Assembly: GCA_013339765.2 (NCBI GenBank)
Contig: CM023456.1
Coordinates: 89,788,797 to 89,852,796, forward strand
Direction of reading: 5' to 3'
DNA: 64,000 nucleotides
Origin: Haemaphysalis longicornis
Taxonomy: Eukaryota; Arthropoda; Arachnida; Ixodida; Ixodidae
Positions 34,441 through 47,288 of this stretch are shown here, piece after piece (position 1 is the stretch's first letter; every line of letters starts with the position of its first letter). Made by a program: the position numbers and the translations under genes. A model generated the notes under the pieces. The model did not search any database. It saw nothing but the letters and a program-made list of their open reading frames with translations, and was not told where the DNA came from.

Positions 34441-35170
34441 CGTGAGTTACTGAAATGCTCTGCATTTAAAACAGTTTCAGGGTTTCGGATCACGGACTCC
34501 TACGGCGCCAATCGGCGTTTCAAAAATATCTGACATATTTTTACTGAAGCAAAATGGACAGACGAGCTAGTTTGTGAACATACATGAGTGCAACATCCAT
34601 GAGTGAAAGAGCTGGTGTCGCTTCCCTTTCTCGTCCCTTTGTCTCTTTGCGCTTAGGTTCACTCATGGATGTTTTTACTGATTCCCCGATATGCGTTTGA
34701 TGGATTGATGTATATAGAATTTATTTTTATTTGTAGAGGATACTCATAAAATACAGAAAACAACTTAAGATTTCAACGGACTCATTAGTAAAAGGGCCAC
34801 AAAGATTGGTTGAAATTGCAACCCAACCTACTGAAAAAGCATAACAGGTATATCAACGCGAAGCCAAAATACCGTTTCAGAAGTCCTTCAAAATTTCGAG
34901 TAGACTCCTATCATTCTGACGGCACGCTTCAGGCTTAAAATTTTAAACTTTTGCCCCCGACCAGAGCTAAAAAGGCTAGAATATTGCTTTACGAATGCAT
35001 TCACTGTATCCCTGGCACATAAAGCTTTCGAACTGGGCTTTTGGCGGTACGTATAGGTAATCATTTCAATTTTCTAAAAAAGGTTCCCGGGTTTTGCTAA
35101 TAGAACGTATTTGCATTTAGCGTAAATTGCGTGCTGTTACGGATATCTCGCTAACTGCACAGCAAGTTTG
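34441..35170. other. M13 intron sequence, no gene recognised
   Basis: Holds a 15-base inverted repeat (AACATCCATGAGTGA at 34592-34606, reversed at 34659-34673). Nothing else was recognised. Confidence 0.45.
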
Positions 35171-35518
35171 TACAGTCGCCGACCATTTATTCGGACGCCG
35201 GAAATTCGGACGCGCTTGTTTATTCGGACACCTTCGCGGCACAGCCGCTAATCCCATTGAAGTCTATGTATATCCACGACCGATATTTCGGGCGCCGCGC
35301 AGCCCGCCGTTCTATTTTTCGGACTCCAGCTTCGGTGCTCTCACAGTGCTCTCACGGGACCTGTGTCCCCACCTGGCGGGGGCGCGGCACAACAGAAGAG
35401 AGTTGTCGGACTGCCCGATACATGGTTGCGCATTTTGGCCGTCATCACGGTCAGTCGTTTTCTGTGCTTTGTTTACCGTTACGTCTGCTCCTGGGCGGGC
35501 TAAGACTGATCTTCTGAA

Positions 35519-37093
35519 ATGGCTCCGATACCACCCGTGCCACCACGGCCACCTGCACCGTCAGAACTCCGCCGTCGGGAGCTATCCCGAGTTACAAAGA
35601 AACGAGGCAACTACCAGACACTCACGGTGGAGAAAAAAGCTGCCATTATCCGTGAATTTGAAAGCGGCCGACAGCAATGCCACGTTCCTCGCGAATTTTC
35701 GGTTTCCGAGCAAACCGTCTCCGATTATTTAAAGAACAACGAGAAGATCCTGCAGGCAGCGGTAAAAGTGTTTGCGGTAAACTAAAAGATTCTCCGAGAC
35801 GGCAGCCACCAGAAGCTGGAAGAGGCACTTAACATCTGGCTGCGTGCTACTTTGGCTCGAACGGTGCCTGTTTCTGGAGATATGCTTAAGGAAAAGGCAG
35901 AGACGCTCGCCCTGCGCATGGATATTACGGACTGCAAGTTCAGCGATGGCTGGCTGCGCAACTTGAAGAAAAGATACGACCTGGCCTTTAAATGCATGTG
36001 TAGCGAGAGCGGTGCTGTCGACGTAACCCTCGTGGCGAATTACCGCGCCGACAAGCTGTGTTCCCTGCTGTGCCAGTACACCCCAGACAACATATTCAAT
36101 TGTGATGAGACTGGCTTGTTTTACAAGATGTTGCCTGAAAAGACGATTGCGTTCTCTGGCGAACCCCTGCCATGGCGGGAAGCACAGTAAGAAGCGATTG
36201 ACGGTTGTCGTGGGAGCCAACATGTCAGGGACAGAGAAGCTTGCACTGGTCGTCATAGGCAAATCAAGAAACCCTAGATGTTTTGAAGGACTTAATTCGC
36301 TCCGTTTGGTACAAAGCGAACTAGAAGGCCCGGATTACCTCTTTCAGGAGTACATGCGGAAGCTCGTAAGTACGAGCAAAAGAAGAGCAAGGTGCTTATG
36401 TTCGTTGATAACTGTGGTGCCCACGGGCACATCAGCAACCTGAAAGCGATCACCTTGGAAGTTTTGCCGCCAAGTGTGTTGCAGCCCATGGACCAAGGTG
36501 TCATCAAGAACGTGAAGCTGCACTACCGATCGCGGCTTCTGAATCGTGTGCTGCTGTGTGTGGGCGGTGACAAAAGCTACGCTGTGGATGTGCTGTCGGC
36601 TATAAGCATCCTGTCTGATGCTTGGAGGGCAGTTCCGCAGGACACGATCCGCAACTGCTTTCGGCATGTGGGATTTGTGGTTGGCAGTGAGGACGAGGAT
36701 AGTCACACAGCCCAGAACCCCACAGCAGAGATGCCACCTGCCACAGCATCCGCCATTTTCGATGACCACCGTGCTAGCGGTGTCGATGTGGGAGCGGCTA
36801 CGTTTGAAGATTTCACCAACATCCATAGAACCGTCCTGCAGTGTGCCGAGTTGAATGACGACGAAATCGTACGCCAGGTCCTCGAACCGGCGCAGGTGGA
36901 CAGCGACTCAGATGATGACGAGCCACCAACGCCAGAGGCATCAAATACTGATCTAGCGCGAGCCCTAACAGTGCTAATGTCTGCCTACAGTGACGGACAA
37001 ACGCTGGCGGAAATACAGGCGGACTTAGTCGCGCGTAGGCGTGGGTGTGTACAGACACGCATACATATGTTTTTTCAGCCGTTGTGCCAATAA
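35519..37093 (+). pseudogene. pogo-type transposase (CENP-B HTH plus DDE), broken
   Basis: ATG at 35519 opens a 180-base basic N-terminal part with a psq/CENP-B HTH (EKKAAIIREFESG...SEQTVSDYLK). A TAA lies at 35783. The same frame continues with the Tc5-type HTH (FSDGWLRNLKKRYDL) and NCDETGLFY, holding the first catalytic Asp. Frameshifts near 36168 and 36365 then lead to MFVDNCGAHG (second Asp) and LPPSVLQPMDQGVIK (third Asp) in a frame ending at 37093. The C-terminus is acidic. It would act on TA-flanked CAGT ends, but three lesions make it inactive. Confidence 0.88.
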
Positions 37094-37100
37094 AAGTTTA

Positions 37101-37640
37101 TTAGATGCGACGCTGAGAGCATCTCTTGTCGGCGGCCCTGTCCTTCCTGCGTGCATCCGTAGTCGTCGTCGGCGTCCGCACTCTCCTCCGCTCACCCCTC
37201 TCCTCTCCGATAGCGAAGACTCTCTCGCGAGGGGCATTGGATTGGATTCGATTGGATTGGCTTGGCTTTGCTTAGCTTGGCTTAGATTGGATTGGATTAG
37301 AGTGGATTGTGTTGGATTGTGTTGCTTCATAGCCGCGGCAGTCGCACTGGCGCCGGCACGTGCCCAGGTGAGAGCGACACTCTCTCTTAACATTTGCGGG
37401 TGTGCGGCCCAGCGCGCTCTCACTCCGCCGGTGGGCGGCACTGCGCGCGGTGCTGCGCATGTGCCGTACACTCTCTCTCTCCGCGGTCTCCTCTCCTTCG
37501 GGCGCGCTGTGCATGTAACCGGTGTGCCGCTCTCCGGTGGCCTTTCGGTCGACGGTTGCTCTCCGCGTGCGCTTGAACCCCCCTCAGCGTCGCATCACAC
37601 CAGGGTTCCCGCGAGGGGAGGTGGGCGTAATTTTTTTTGA
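37101..37640 (+). repeat. ATTGG-minisatellite-bearing repeat, copy 3, nested in the pogo element
   Basis: It begins AGATGCGACGCTGAGAGCAT right after the transposase AATAAAAG and ends GTGGGCGTAATTTTTTTT before the right pogo end. It is close to copy 1 over its whole length. It was inserted into the pogo 3' region. Confidence 0.88.
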
Positions 37641-37722
37641 GTGAATCATTCTTTTCGGACTACCGATAATTCGGACTGATTAGCGGGTCCCGCCGAGTCC
37701 GAAAAAACGGTCAGCGACTGTA

Positions 37723-39847
37723 TATCCAGGTTGCTTTTCTTGCAATAGTTCCTCCAGAAACACCCAGAAACTATTTCAGCGATTTGCCTTAATAAACAAA
37801 AATAGGTGTAAGCGGGAATTTGTGATTATGCCAACCGCAAAGTGCAAATGGCTTCGACGCGGTATCAACACACTGCACAAAATGGTGTAGCGACAGAATT
37901 CAAAAATTCGGGAGTACATTCCCACCATGGAAAAGGAGCTCAAGTAAGACCTCGTTTCCTTATTACAGCATTAAGGGAGTAAAAACAATTGGCAACGTAT
38001 GGTCTTCCTTCACTGTAAATATTGGCGATGGGTGATGAGGGTTCAGCTGTGCCTGTTATGTAACTATCGTTTCTCTCTCCCCTCTCACCCCTCAAGCCCA
38101 CGCTACCATACGTGTGCTAATTGTTCATTTGAACTAATTACATCGTCTGTTCTGTTCCCCTCCATTCAGGCTTTTCTTATCCGCTCCAAAAAGCTCACAT
38201 GACGAATACAGAATAGGATTTTTAAATTTAATCCAATGTTCCCGTGCTCGAATTCACCGCTGGTCATCTAATGGGGAAGTACGCTGCTTTTTCTGTAACC
38301 ACACGCCTCCCTGTGGAGCCGCTGTTCTCTCTCTCGAAATGATGACGATGCGGGAACGCGCAACTTTCCAAAATGAAGTCCAACAGCGAACGAACCAACC
38401 CATCTATGCGGCCGGTATGCGGTGTGATGTACGGTGACAATCTCCGATTGGTGGAGAGTAAGGCGCAAGAGTGTGGTTTCTTTCTGATACAGGCATTCCA
38501 TGGCTTTGTCTAGCGTCCAACCACCGTCGTCGTTATACGGAGGGGCGCATTTTCTAGTTTTACACGTCCGTGCAACCCTCTGAAAATTAAAACTGCTTTG
38601 ACGGTGCTGCAGAGGCGCAATACGACAGAAATCCGCGAGGGACGCAGGTTCGATCCCGACCACTGGAAGCGTTTTAATTTTTCCTCACTTCTCTCACATT
38701 TACAAAAAGTTGGCTTTCTTGCACTGCATTTTTGTGTGCTAGAGACGATACCAGTGAGAGGTTGAAAGCTTCGCTTTAACACTTTCCAGGCGTATGTACC
38801 TTTAACCCACCAACGTTGCGGAATTCCAACAAAACATCACATCAAGCCCGTTCCTATAACCACACCAGTCCGGTAGGAACCCATTTATTGATCACAGGCG
38901 GGAGTTCCTAACTGTTCCCGATTTCACTGTGAACTAAACCATTATGATAACTAATGCATAACTCAGTATGTTTTATACCCGCTCTTACATTAGCCAACCC
39001 TGGTATCGTCCAGTACTAGCGCTAGTTGCTAATATTTTTATTCGGAGAACACTAAGACGCTGGAACCATAAAATAAGCCTTAGAAAGAAGAAGCATAACA
39101 TCAAAAAGTAGCTTTTGCGACATCGATAGGTACCGGCGACCTGGTGAGTGATTGAAAGTTTGCGTTTAGAGAACACGTAAGGCGCACAAGCACAGACTTT
39201 GTTGATTTATTGCTGCGCAACCAAGCTTTTCCCACGCGTAAATGGGGTATCCGTATGAGTGCACGGCACTCATTATGCAGAAAAAAATTAGTTATCGAAG
39301 GAACGCTAACGCATTCACCTTACGGATCTCTTCAGATAATAATGTGCAGATAGTAGCGGGGCATCAGAGTGATTTTATCTGCTTACCGACCTATTTATCC
39401 GACCTATGATCACAGGAATAAGCGGAGCCCGACTTTGTCATCGCGTGCCCGTGTGCGACAGAAGCTGAGACACTGTGGCCTCAGAAATATACCTAAAGGA
39501 ACAGAGCTTGAGGAAGGTTCCCGTGATCCTGGGCAGTGTTTATTTTAGAAACATAGTTTTCCCGGCTTGTGTAGGTGAGGCAAACCAATGATAAATGCAA
39601 GAGCCATGTTAACGCATAACGTCGTGAGTTACAAGGTTGAGCGTGCCTGGAGCGAGAAATTCCCGAGGCTTCAAAATTGTGCGGTTATTTCGCGGTTGGA
39701 AAAAGAGACCAAAGTTGCGGTGCCGCTGCAAGTGGTAGTGCGGCAAATGTCATACAAATGGTTGAGCGATAAAAGTAGTCCCGCAAGCCAAATTTCTGAA
39801 GTTGAAGGTTTCTGACAAAAAAAGTAAAGCAATTCGTCAGGTCTCAC
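37723..39847. other. M13 intron sequence with a possible SINE head
   Basis: GGTTCGATCCC at 38647-38657 looks like a Pol III B box with tRNA-like sequence upstream from about 38590. The A box is unclear. The remaining sequence has no recognised gene. The short frame at 39588-39815 matches no family. Confidence 0.35.
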
Positions 39848-39978
39848 CTTTGTTTCAGCTACAGGGTCGTCAATTTTGCTGTACTGCCGGACAAAACACA
39901 TGGCTCTTTCCTCAAATTCTTTGCGGCTCTCGTTGCTCCACCAGTTTCGCAGTTCTCCATCGCCGTCGAACTGACTTC
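39848..39978 (-). CDS. M13 metallopeptidase exon (WW segment)
   Basis: The exon starts with two bases completing Gly and encodes SQFDGDGELRNWWSNESRKE, then RAMCFVRQYSKIDDPVAETK before a GTGAGA donor. The F-D-x-x-G-x-L-x-x-W-W block with a later C-F-x-x-Q-Y is characteristic of M13 enzymes just after HExxH. Phase 1 entry and phase 0 exit match the neighbours. Confidence 0.9.
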
Positions 39979-41166
39979 CTTAAAATGGAAATAATGTGAA
40001 GCAAGTCTTGCAGGAAAAGTAAACCAAGCAAATAACAGTGAAGCAAGCCCAATAGTCACAATATGAAGTTTTACACAAGCATGTGTAGCTATATGAAGCA
40101 ACTGCTTTGCTCGTGTACTTTATCACCCTGGCCCTTGTTGCGGCGATGAAGATTGTATATACAATGCTCCAAGGCTGTCTTGTAAAGAGGAAGAGGGGTT
40201 GCGTACTCGTTTCCAGATTTCTGCAGTGGCCACAGATCACCCTAAACATGTAGAGCTTAGGCGCAATTAGTGCAGCGGCAAATATTTCCGCTGACGGAGA
40301 CAAAATGATAGGCTATTCAGTGCTTTGTCCGCTACAATGCCTAATAGAATCGATATTACCTTTCACATAGCCCAACGCATTGTGGCTTGGTGACTGTGCA
40401 CTGCTAAGAAAAAGTGAAACTTTCAGTAGTAATCAATGGGTGAAAGAAATGAGGAGAACGCTGCCAAAAACTTTGGCTGAACATTACGATACTCTGTAAT
40501 GCTACATATGACTGCCGCACTAACTGCAGTGTTCTCGGGTGACGGCGCATACCCACTGCGTCTCAGGATCCGATCGCCTCATAAACGAACGCAAGACGAC
40601 TTGCGCTATACACGAAACGTTCTGGTTGTAGCTCGTCGCCGCCGGGTAACATGCTGTAAATCTCGTGCGAACCTCCCGCAGAAATGCCACGTCGTTCCAA
40701 GGAGCCATACAACGAAGACGATGACGAAAGACCCACGTACATGCAGCACGTACCGCGATCTGGGCTTTTGTGCCTTTCGCGCGCTTGAAAAAACAAGACG
40801 CTTGATTACATGCATGGATGCCTGGTTTTGCGTCTTCTTTCTCGGGCGCCACAAGACGCCGAGGCGAGATTTTTTCCACACGTCTCACGTAGCCGCGGCA
40901 CACCGCCCTCCCCTCAAATTTTGCCATACTTTCTCCTCCGCTTTCTTGCTCGCCCTATCTTCAGTGTCCTCTCCGTTCCCTCGGTTAACAACGGGGATGA
41001 CCGAAAGACTATGCGATACCAAAGGAGCGGGCGCTTAAGAACTTCCCTCTAAAATAACGATCATGATCAATAGAACAATCTTTCTTTTTACCTGTGAGTT
41101 GGTAGTCACGCTATTTATTTCGCATCGCACTCGCGCAAAGGAAACAATGACTTTGTTAGTATTCAC
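39979..41166. other. M13 intron
   Basis: A 1188-base intron with GT-AG ends. It contains a GC-rich stretch with overlapping open frames on both strands at 40499-41038, none recognisable. Confidence 0.6.
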
Positions 41167-41234
41167 CTAGAGCGTCGAAGCCATGCGTCATTTCATGTCC
41201 GACAACAGAACCAATTGCTCCAAAATTGAGGGAT
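41167..41234 (-). CDS. M13 metallopeptidase exon (HExxH zinc site)
   Basis: Acceptor TTTCAG precedes an A that completes Arg. The exon then encodes SLNFGAIGSVVGHEMTHGFD and AL before a GTGAAT donor. HEMTH supplies two zinc ligands and the catalytic Glu. The N-x-G-A-I-G-x-V-x-G-H-E-x-T-H-G-F-D string is the M13 signature. Such enzymes are usually membrane-bound or secreted and cleave short peptides. Substrate and location cannot be told from this half. Confidence 0.92.
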
Positions 41235-41879
41235 CTGAAATGAAACAGCCGCAAAGCTCACCACAAAAATAAAATGTTCAAACTTGTATTACAGTGTGTA
41301 CAGTCATGGACAGCCTAAGCTGAAATAAACGAAAAGCAGACGACAGATACTGGTGGCGCGGCCCAGCCGCGAGAACGGAAAACTGCGACGAGATAAAGCA
41401 TGTGTTAGAAAGTTCCCTTCGCTGCAAGTAGGCCCGTGTGGTCGGCTCATCATTAGATCCTGCTTCGATGAACACGGAGTCAGTCAACTGGTAACATCCA
41501 TCGCCTGAACATCTTGTACTGGCCTCCCAGTCTGTACATTAACAGGGACACATATGGGAAGTCATCACTGTACCCTTCACTCAATTTACAAAGCAGCATT
41601 GCATTTCCCAATACACGCCTGTACAGAGAAAGTATAAGCCACGGGTTTCTTCCTTTTGGTGATCGTTTGCGCCTCCACAGAGACTGAAAGCTCGGCCGTC
41701 TGCTTTGCGCTGCCGGGTCATTGGCTGCTGCTGCTGGCGGCCAATTTAATTTCCTCTGCACACCAACCAACGGCCTCTTCCCTGTAACTTCCGCTGTGTG
41801 TCCCTATTCCCTCCAATACGACATCCCCCCTCCAGAAGAATAGACGGCAAGCGCATTCCCACTACCATGTGCATTGCCC

Positions 41880-42560
41880 TCCGCCCACTGACTCCCATAA
41901 TATCCACAGCAGCCCCTTTCTCTCATCCTACATCACCCTTAGCCTTCTAACTGGCAGCATACGTTCAAGCAACTAGAAAACTAATTATCGTACTCTTTTC
42001 TCACCGCTATCGCATTTACTCAGACTCCATGGCGTTGATTCCAGCTCTTCGCCAACTGACTTCCAGAAGATCTCCATGACACCTTCTCTGAAGCTTTCTC
42101 GATCCTCTCTCCTGCCCCAGTATCGGTTGCGTGGCTGCCTGGCCACTCAGGGATCATCGGCAATAGGCAGATTCACTTGCTGGCCCGGAAGTGGCTAGCA
42201 GGACATTTTTGAACCCTTGGCCTCCCTGCTCGTGGCGGATGAAGCATATTTCTTCCAAGAAGACCCTCAAAGAGAACTAATAACACCTCCGGCTCTCGGT
42301 ACACATTCTTCCACCACCCCACACTTTCCTATCCAGTACGCAAAGGCACACACATTTGGGCAATCCAGCTAATACCCTCATTACTCCTACGCGTCTCCAT
42401 CTCTACGGTTGTCGCTCAGACCCATCGTGTCGCCAATGCTGCTTTACGCACCCAAACGTTCAGCGCATCACTTTATTTCTCCCGGTTTCCAGCAGTTGCC
42501 TCATAACCTAACCCTCCTTCTCCCAACTGGCTGGTATGGTTGGCTTGGGTGGCCCTCGTT
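41880..42560 (+). pseudogene. LINE RNase H and C-terminal fragment
   Basis: In shifting frames the plus strand reads IYSDSMALIPAL (about 42008), VAWLPGHSGIIGN (about 42128-42166), then a degenerate Cys/His tail (CRQCC) near 42430. This is the 3' part of an I/R1-group LINE, with many lesions, in the M13 intron of 7.4 kb. Confidence 0.65.
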
Positions 42561-44840
42561 GACCAGCTGACCATGATTAGTTTTGTGGAATAATACATAT
42601 AGGTGCCAGTATGACCGCTAATAGTCTTTTTCTCTATTTTGCTAGCGCATGCGTGTTTTGTCCGGATTCGCTTACCTGGAAATGACTTCTAGGAACTTGC
42701 TTACGCTTAAAAATGATGCACTGAATCGGCGACGTTTTGAGTGATGAAATGAGCTGTAATTGTGTCAAGGGCTGTTTCTTTTATACTTTGGAAGGCCTGA
42801 CTTTCCTTTTATTGTGTCAGCATGCACTTAGCATCACGACAAGAAAACCAGACAGCATGACGAGAACAAAAAGAGATTTAGTTTCGCTGCAACAGTTTGT
42901 TTACGTTTAACATTTCTGTTAGTAACAATTAGAGCCTTCTTTTCCTTCGTCACGCTAGCCATCCTGCGTGGCAACGACTCTTGTAAGATCGCAACCCCAT
43001 CGTTTTCACTCAGATGCTTCAATTCGTCAGAAACTGCTGTCCAAAACTCATGAGAACTGCTCCTATTTAAGCGTTTTTTGCCAGTGACTTTTTCACCACT
43101 GTTCAGATGTTTTAAAGCAGAGCTTTCTACCACTACCAGCCAATGGTTCTTTCGCGGCTTGCGGGACAAACTGCCAACGCGGCGGGGGCGGTGGCGGGGG
43201 AGGGGGAGCACGAGGAGGGTTGCACTCACGGAGCACCTTGTAGATGGCGCAGCCAATTTTCCCAGCGCTCCCTGCGCGGAGGTGCCTGCTCGCTGGCGGG
43301 CGCGTCGACGGTACGGCTTTGTCGTCTGCTTTACCACGGTTGTTTGTGCCTGTTTGGCGCAACTTCGCGTCCATTACGCGCTTCCTTCGCACGGCTTGGT
43401 TAAGTTGTTCAACAGCACCTTGTGGATAACCCGGAACGGAAGGAATTAAGTGTCGTACGGCAAACATACATTAAGGGATTGGGTTCTTGAGAGGTCGGGA
43501 AAAAATTTAGATAATAACGACACACAGGAACATTCTCCCCGCTAGGGGAGGAAACGCTACCTTTTGCGCAATGCCTTGCCCACGAATGGGGACTCCCGTT
43601 TTCTAAATTGATGAATACCACTTCGGGTGTGTTTCAAAAGGTATTGCAAAAGGCGGAAGGAGCAACTGATCCTGAAAAATAGTGGTTGTAAATGTTCCCT
43701 CAGCCTTCTCGCAATGCTCAAACTTACGAAAATGACTATTTTAAATCGGTATAAATGGGAATCACTAAGCTCACATGCAGAATTATTTTCGTATCTGCGC
43801 TTGTGTCGCGCGGTAGTGTACCCCGAAGCTAGCACAACAGGATGGCTAGGTTCCGGGAGCTCACGTTTCGAAATTCGCCCCTTCCGTTTTCTTTCTCCCG
43901 ACTCACGGTCGGGCTACAGCGGCGGAGTACGCCACTCAAGCCCGGCCGTGGTCGACGCTTCTGCTGCGTTCGGAACGCCGCCCCCGGGAATCCAGGTAAC
44001 AGCTGGCAGAATCTCTGGTTTCACTCTTTGTCGAGACACGTGTGTGAATTCAATTGAAGTCGCATGGACAATTGTGGTGGGTGTCGTTGTGATGATGTCA
44101 GGGTTCGGGTGATAATGAACAACGAGACGACACACACTTGAAGGGGAAAAGACGAGAGGCAACACGGGTCTCGAGAGAAACTAGACACATTTATGAGAGC
44201 CTCAAGAAACTGAATATGGGAGAAGGCAGCAAAGGGAGCAACACTAAACACACACACTACAAAAAGAAAAGCTTAATAGAATGGTCCTGGTACTAAGAAC
44301 AATAGTTTTAGGACCCGCTAAATGTCACTATAAGACGAAGAGAAGAACGAGCTCGCAGTTCTTCAAGTACGGTGTAAGGCGCATCCATTTAGGAAGCGTA
44401 ACCGTGCCAGACGGCTTCTCGTTCTGGAGTTCTCGGTGCCAGTAGCGTACAGTTCGGGTATTTTTGGCGCCGCTGCCTTGAATGGCAGGAGCGGTAGATC
44501 CACGGTGAACAGTGGTGGCCCGATGACTCGGTGCGAGTCGAGGCTCCCCGGCGGCGCAAGGCATGGGTGCCTCGATTTGTGAGAAGAACAACAGGTGGTC
44601 CACCCGATGCCATGTCGGCCCCCGCAAGATGAAGCAATGGACCAGGCTACCCGGCGCAAAGCTCGGGTGCCCGATAGATGGACGGGTGTCCGGCCCTTAC
44701 GGCGCGTGCCCCGCTGTGCGGATAGAGCTGGCGACGTCCCAGCGCTTGCAGCAGTAGTACGTCGCCATCGGGTGGATGTCGCCTTTCTTTAGGGCACCAC
44801 GAACTCCAGCCGGTCTTGTGTTCGGTCTCCAACTTCTTCC
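42561..44840. other. M13 intron sequence, no gene recognised
   Basis: A minus-strand frame of 167 residues (42834-43337) overlapping a proline-run frame (43093-43467) has no recognised family. The GC-rich block at 43140-43450 may be the start of an unrelated repeat. Nothing firm. Confidence 0.4.
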
Positions 44841-44845
44841 TCTTC

Positions 44846-45591
44846 TTTCACAAGGAGACTTGAAGAGGCTTCCATTCACGTGGATACAGTATACTTCACT
44901 GGAAAAGTCCTGGCCAAATGCATGGCTGATCCCCTGTACGACCTACACTTGGAAACGTACCAGGCGTTAGGGACCCGAACAGTCCTAACCCTGCATGGAA
45001 GCCACAGCAGCCAAGACATCCAGCGAATCAAGCGGTGCTCGGTGGTGAAGCAATCTTCCTTCGGCCGACGAAACACCAGCCACATCCCATCACAAGGTAC
45101 AGAATAACCGGCCAGCAAGTCCCATCATGTTCGCCGGTGTTTACAACAAAAGAGATGCGCCAACTGCATGCAGCTAGACAAGACGCTAGACAACTGCATG
45201 AAGATGGCGTCGGCAGCGTCCTCTTCCGATAAAGAGAACCTCTGCAAGTTTGTTTTGGAAAAAGGGGCTTCTGTACCGTCGGTACGCTTTACCATCTGGC
45301 CGTTTCATTCAACAACTTGTTATTCCACATCATTTCAGAGACGTGGTAATGAAGAAGGCTCAAGAAGGAGTACCAGGTCATTATCGCTTCCTAAAAACAA
45401 CTAAAAGAATTGTCCGGGATTTTTATTGGCCCAATGTTTACGCCGACGTCCGAAGATTTCTTAGGACCTGTGAGCCGTGCAAGACAGGAAATTCGAAATG
45501 TGAAGTGGGCGTCGGTTCTACGAGAAAGCTGCCTACTGTTGGCCTGTGCGTAACGGAAAGTCTGTTTTCAAGCAAAACGACAAGCCCATAG
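44846..45591 (+). pseudogene. Ty3/Gypsy pol fragment: protease tail and integrase zinc domain
   Basis: The frame near 44880 reads VDTVYFTGKVLAKCMADPLY, like the end of a retropepsin. About 300 bases later GLLYRRYALPSG, IPHHFRDVVMKKA, RDFYWPNVYADVRRF and CEPCKTG form a gypsy integrase N-terminal (H2C2) domain in which the first His is altered. No reverse transcriptase lies between. Either RT/RNase H was deleted or the element has integrase before RT, as in Gmr1-like elements. Several frameshifts are present. Confidence 0.65.
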
Positions 45592-47280
45592 TGCACATAC
45601 GGGGCACGATCAACATAAGCATCTGCTCGGAGGTCAAACGTGTTCAACCTTGTTTTGGCGTCTCTGCAGTGAGGTGTCGTGGACTCCAGACGATGCTTAC
45701 GGCCGGGTAGTGAAATATATTGACTGTGCGAACAGTGCTTTATTTTCTTTTCCTGCACCACCTTTCGCCCACCGGAGTCTTCTGAAAGTGTGTGTGTGGC
45801 GTCACCCCAAAACACTTTCTAAAGCCGGGGGTAATGGGATGAGCTCCAGGAAGGAAATCGGCGCAGAAAAGAAAGCAGCGGAAGGAGACGAGGGCAATCA
45901 CTCGCTAATGGGTATGCGCCTCCAGAGAAGAGTAAGAGGAGGAGGAACACGACCGGGCTCTTGGCCGGACAAGCGTTCGGGGTGCGCCTGCATCAGCTGT
46001 GAATACACCCATCGACGGTGCCCATGCGACCGCGCCGGGACATCACCAGGTACCTCCTGGTCACCAGCCGGATCCGTTACTGCACCGGGCAACAGCGCCG
46101 GGATCCCTCTCCTGCCGTTCTTGCTGCGCCTGGCAGCTTCGCCTTCCGTCCCGGTCAGCGTGGAGCCATCGAGCCACTCGCGACCGAGTCTCAACGGACT
46201 GCATAAGTGAGACTGTTTAGTTTTGCTTCACGCTTGTGTTACGTCTCACAAATCGGCAAGAAACTGCAACAGGGAAGGACTTATCCACGCTTTCCTCTCC
46301 CTTTGTGTTTCATTCTTTTATTTCTCTATTTTGTTATTTCTTTTTCCGTCTAGTTCTGCACATCCCAGCTTTCCCGCTGTCTGCAATATATTGCATCTAC
46401 GCTTCACCTTCGTGTTGTCGCCTCTGTCGTCATTGATCTTGCGTACACGTCTCGTGGTTCCCACCACCGAACACTGAGATCATCACAATCGTTTAAAGCT
46501 TTGCTTTCCAACCACCTTCACTGCGTGGATTGGAGTCAATTTTAATTTTGTTTACATAGAAGCTGATTGGAGGCCAGTGAAGTGCCATAAATCCTGTATC
46601 TTCAAAAGAGCTCTAACCTTTTTAAATGGGTGCACGGGTCTTCCATCGTTCTGAAATTCAAAACATCCGTCCAGAAACTGCCACTTGAAATAAAGTTGCA
46701 CCATTCAGGTGTCTATGACGTCGTAGGAAACCGTGCATTGAAACGCCGCGTTATCATTTCGTGGGACCAAAGCTATCGCGCGACAGCATGCCCTACACGG
46801 TCACCACGCAGCACCCGCTGGATGTCTCATCATACCTTCTTGATACCTGTAGAGAATGATACGATGAGTAACTTAAATATTTGTTGCGAGTTTTTAAAAC
46901 TTGCAGTTATAAAGTTTTTGGTTGTAATCAGCAGCTTCTTACTATGAAGTGAGATTCATCCAGGAATGTCAAAGAAGATAAAAATAACCGATAATGTTAC
47001 AGAAGATAAAAAATAACCGATAATTCCGGAGCTTGCAGTCACCCTGTTACTGGTCCAAACGAGTCCAAAGGGTTCTCTCCTCACTGAACACCCCAGTAAA
47101 GTTAAAGTCAGCCGCCGACCAGGCGCGATGCTGCTCGGCGAACGAGAGTCATAACTGACGTTGCATAGTCGTAACACAGTTCATGCAGCAGTCAAGTTGT
47201 ATCACTGCACCCATCTGCACACAACAAAAACCAGCTACACGTGGTACCCCTATCGATCCGGAGGCCTTCGGTTCATCGGT
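45592..47280. other. M13 intron sequence, no gene recognised
   Basis: The frame at 45650-46210 is low in family signal. A 30-base near-duplicate (AGAAGATAAAA...ACCGATAAT) occurs twice at 46970-47020. Nothing else was identified. Confidence 0.4.
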
Positions 47281-47288
47281 AATGGTTC

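Larger units (their letters stand above)
35173..37720 (+). mobile_element. pogo/Tigger DNA transposon with TA target duplication
   Basis: The left end CAGTCGCCGACCATTTATTC at 35173 is preceded by TA. The right end at 37720 reads, inverted, CAGTCGCTGACCGTTTTTTC and is followed by TA. GTCCGAA units recur inside both ends. The element carries a CENP-B/DDE transposase and, after its AATAAA, a nested 540-base repeat. It lies in the 6.4-kb intron between M13 exons. Confidence 0.9.

Noticed and set aside
40499..41038. 179-residue plus-strand frame and overlapping minus frames
   Set aside because: Both strands are open in the same GC-rich stretch within an intron, with no motif or splice structure.
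42834..43467. Minus-strand frames of 167 and 124 residues
   Set aside because: Overlapping frames in a GC-rich block with a proline run; neither resembles a known family.
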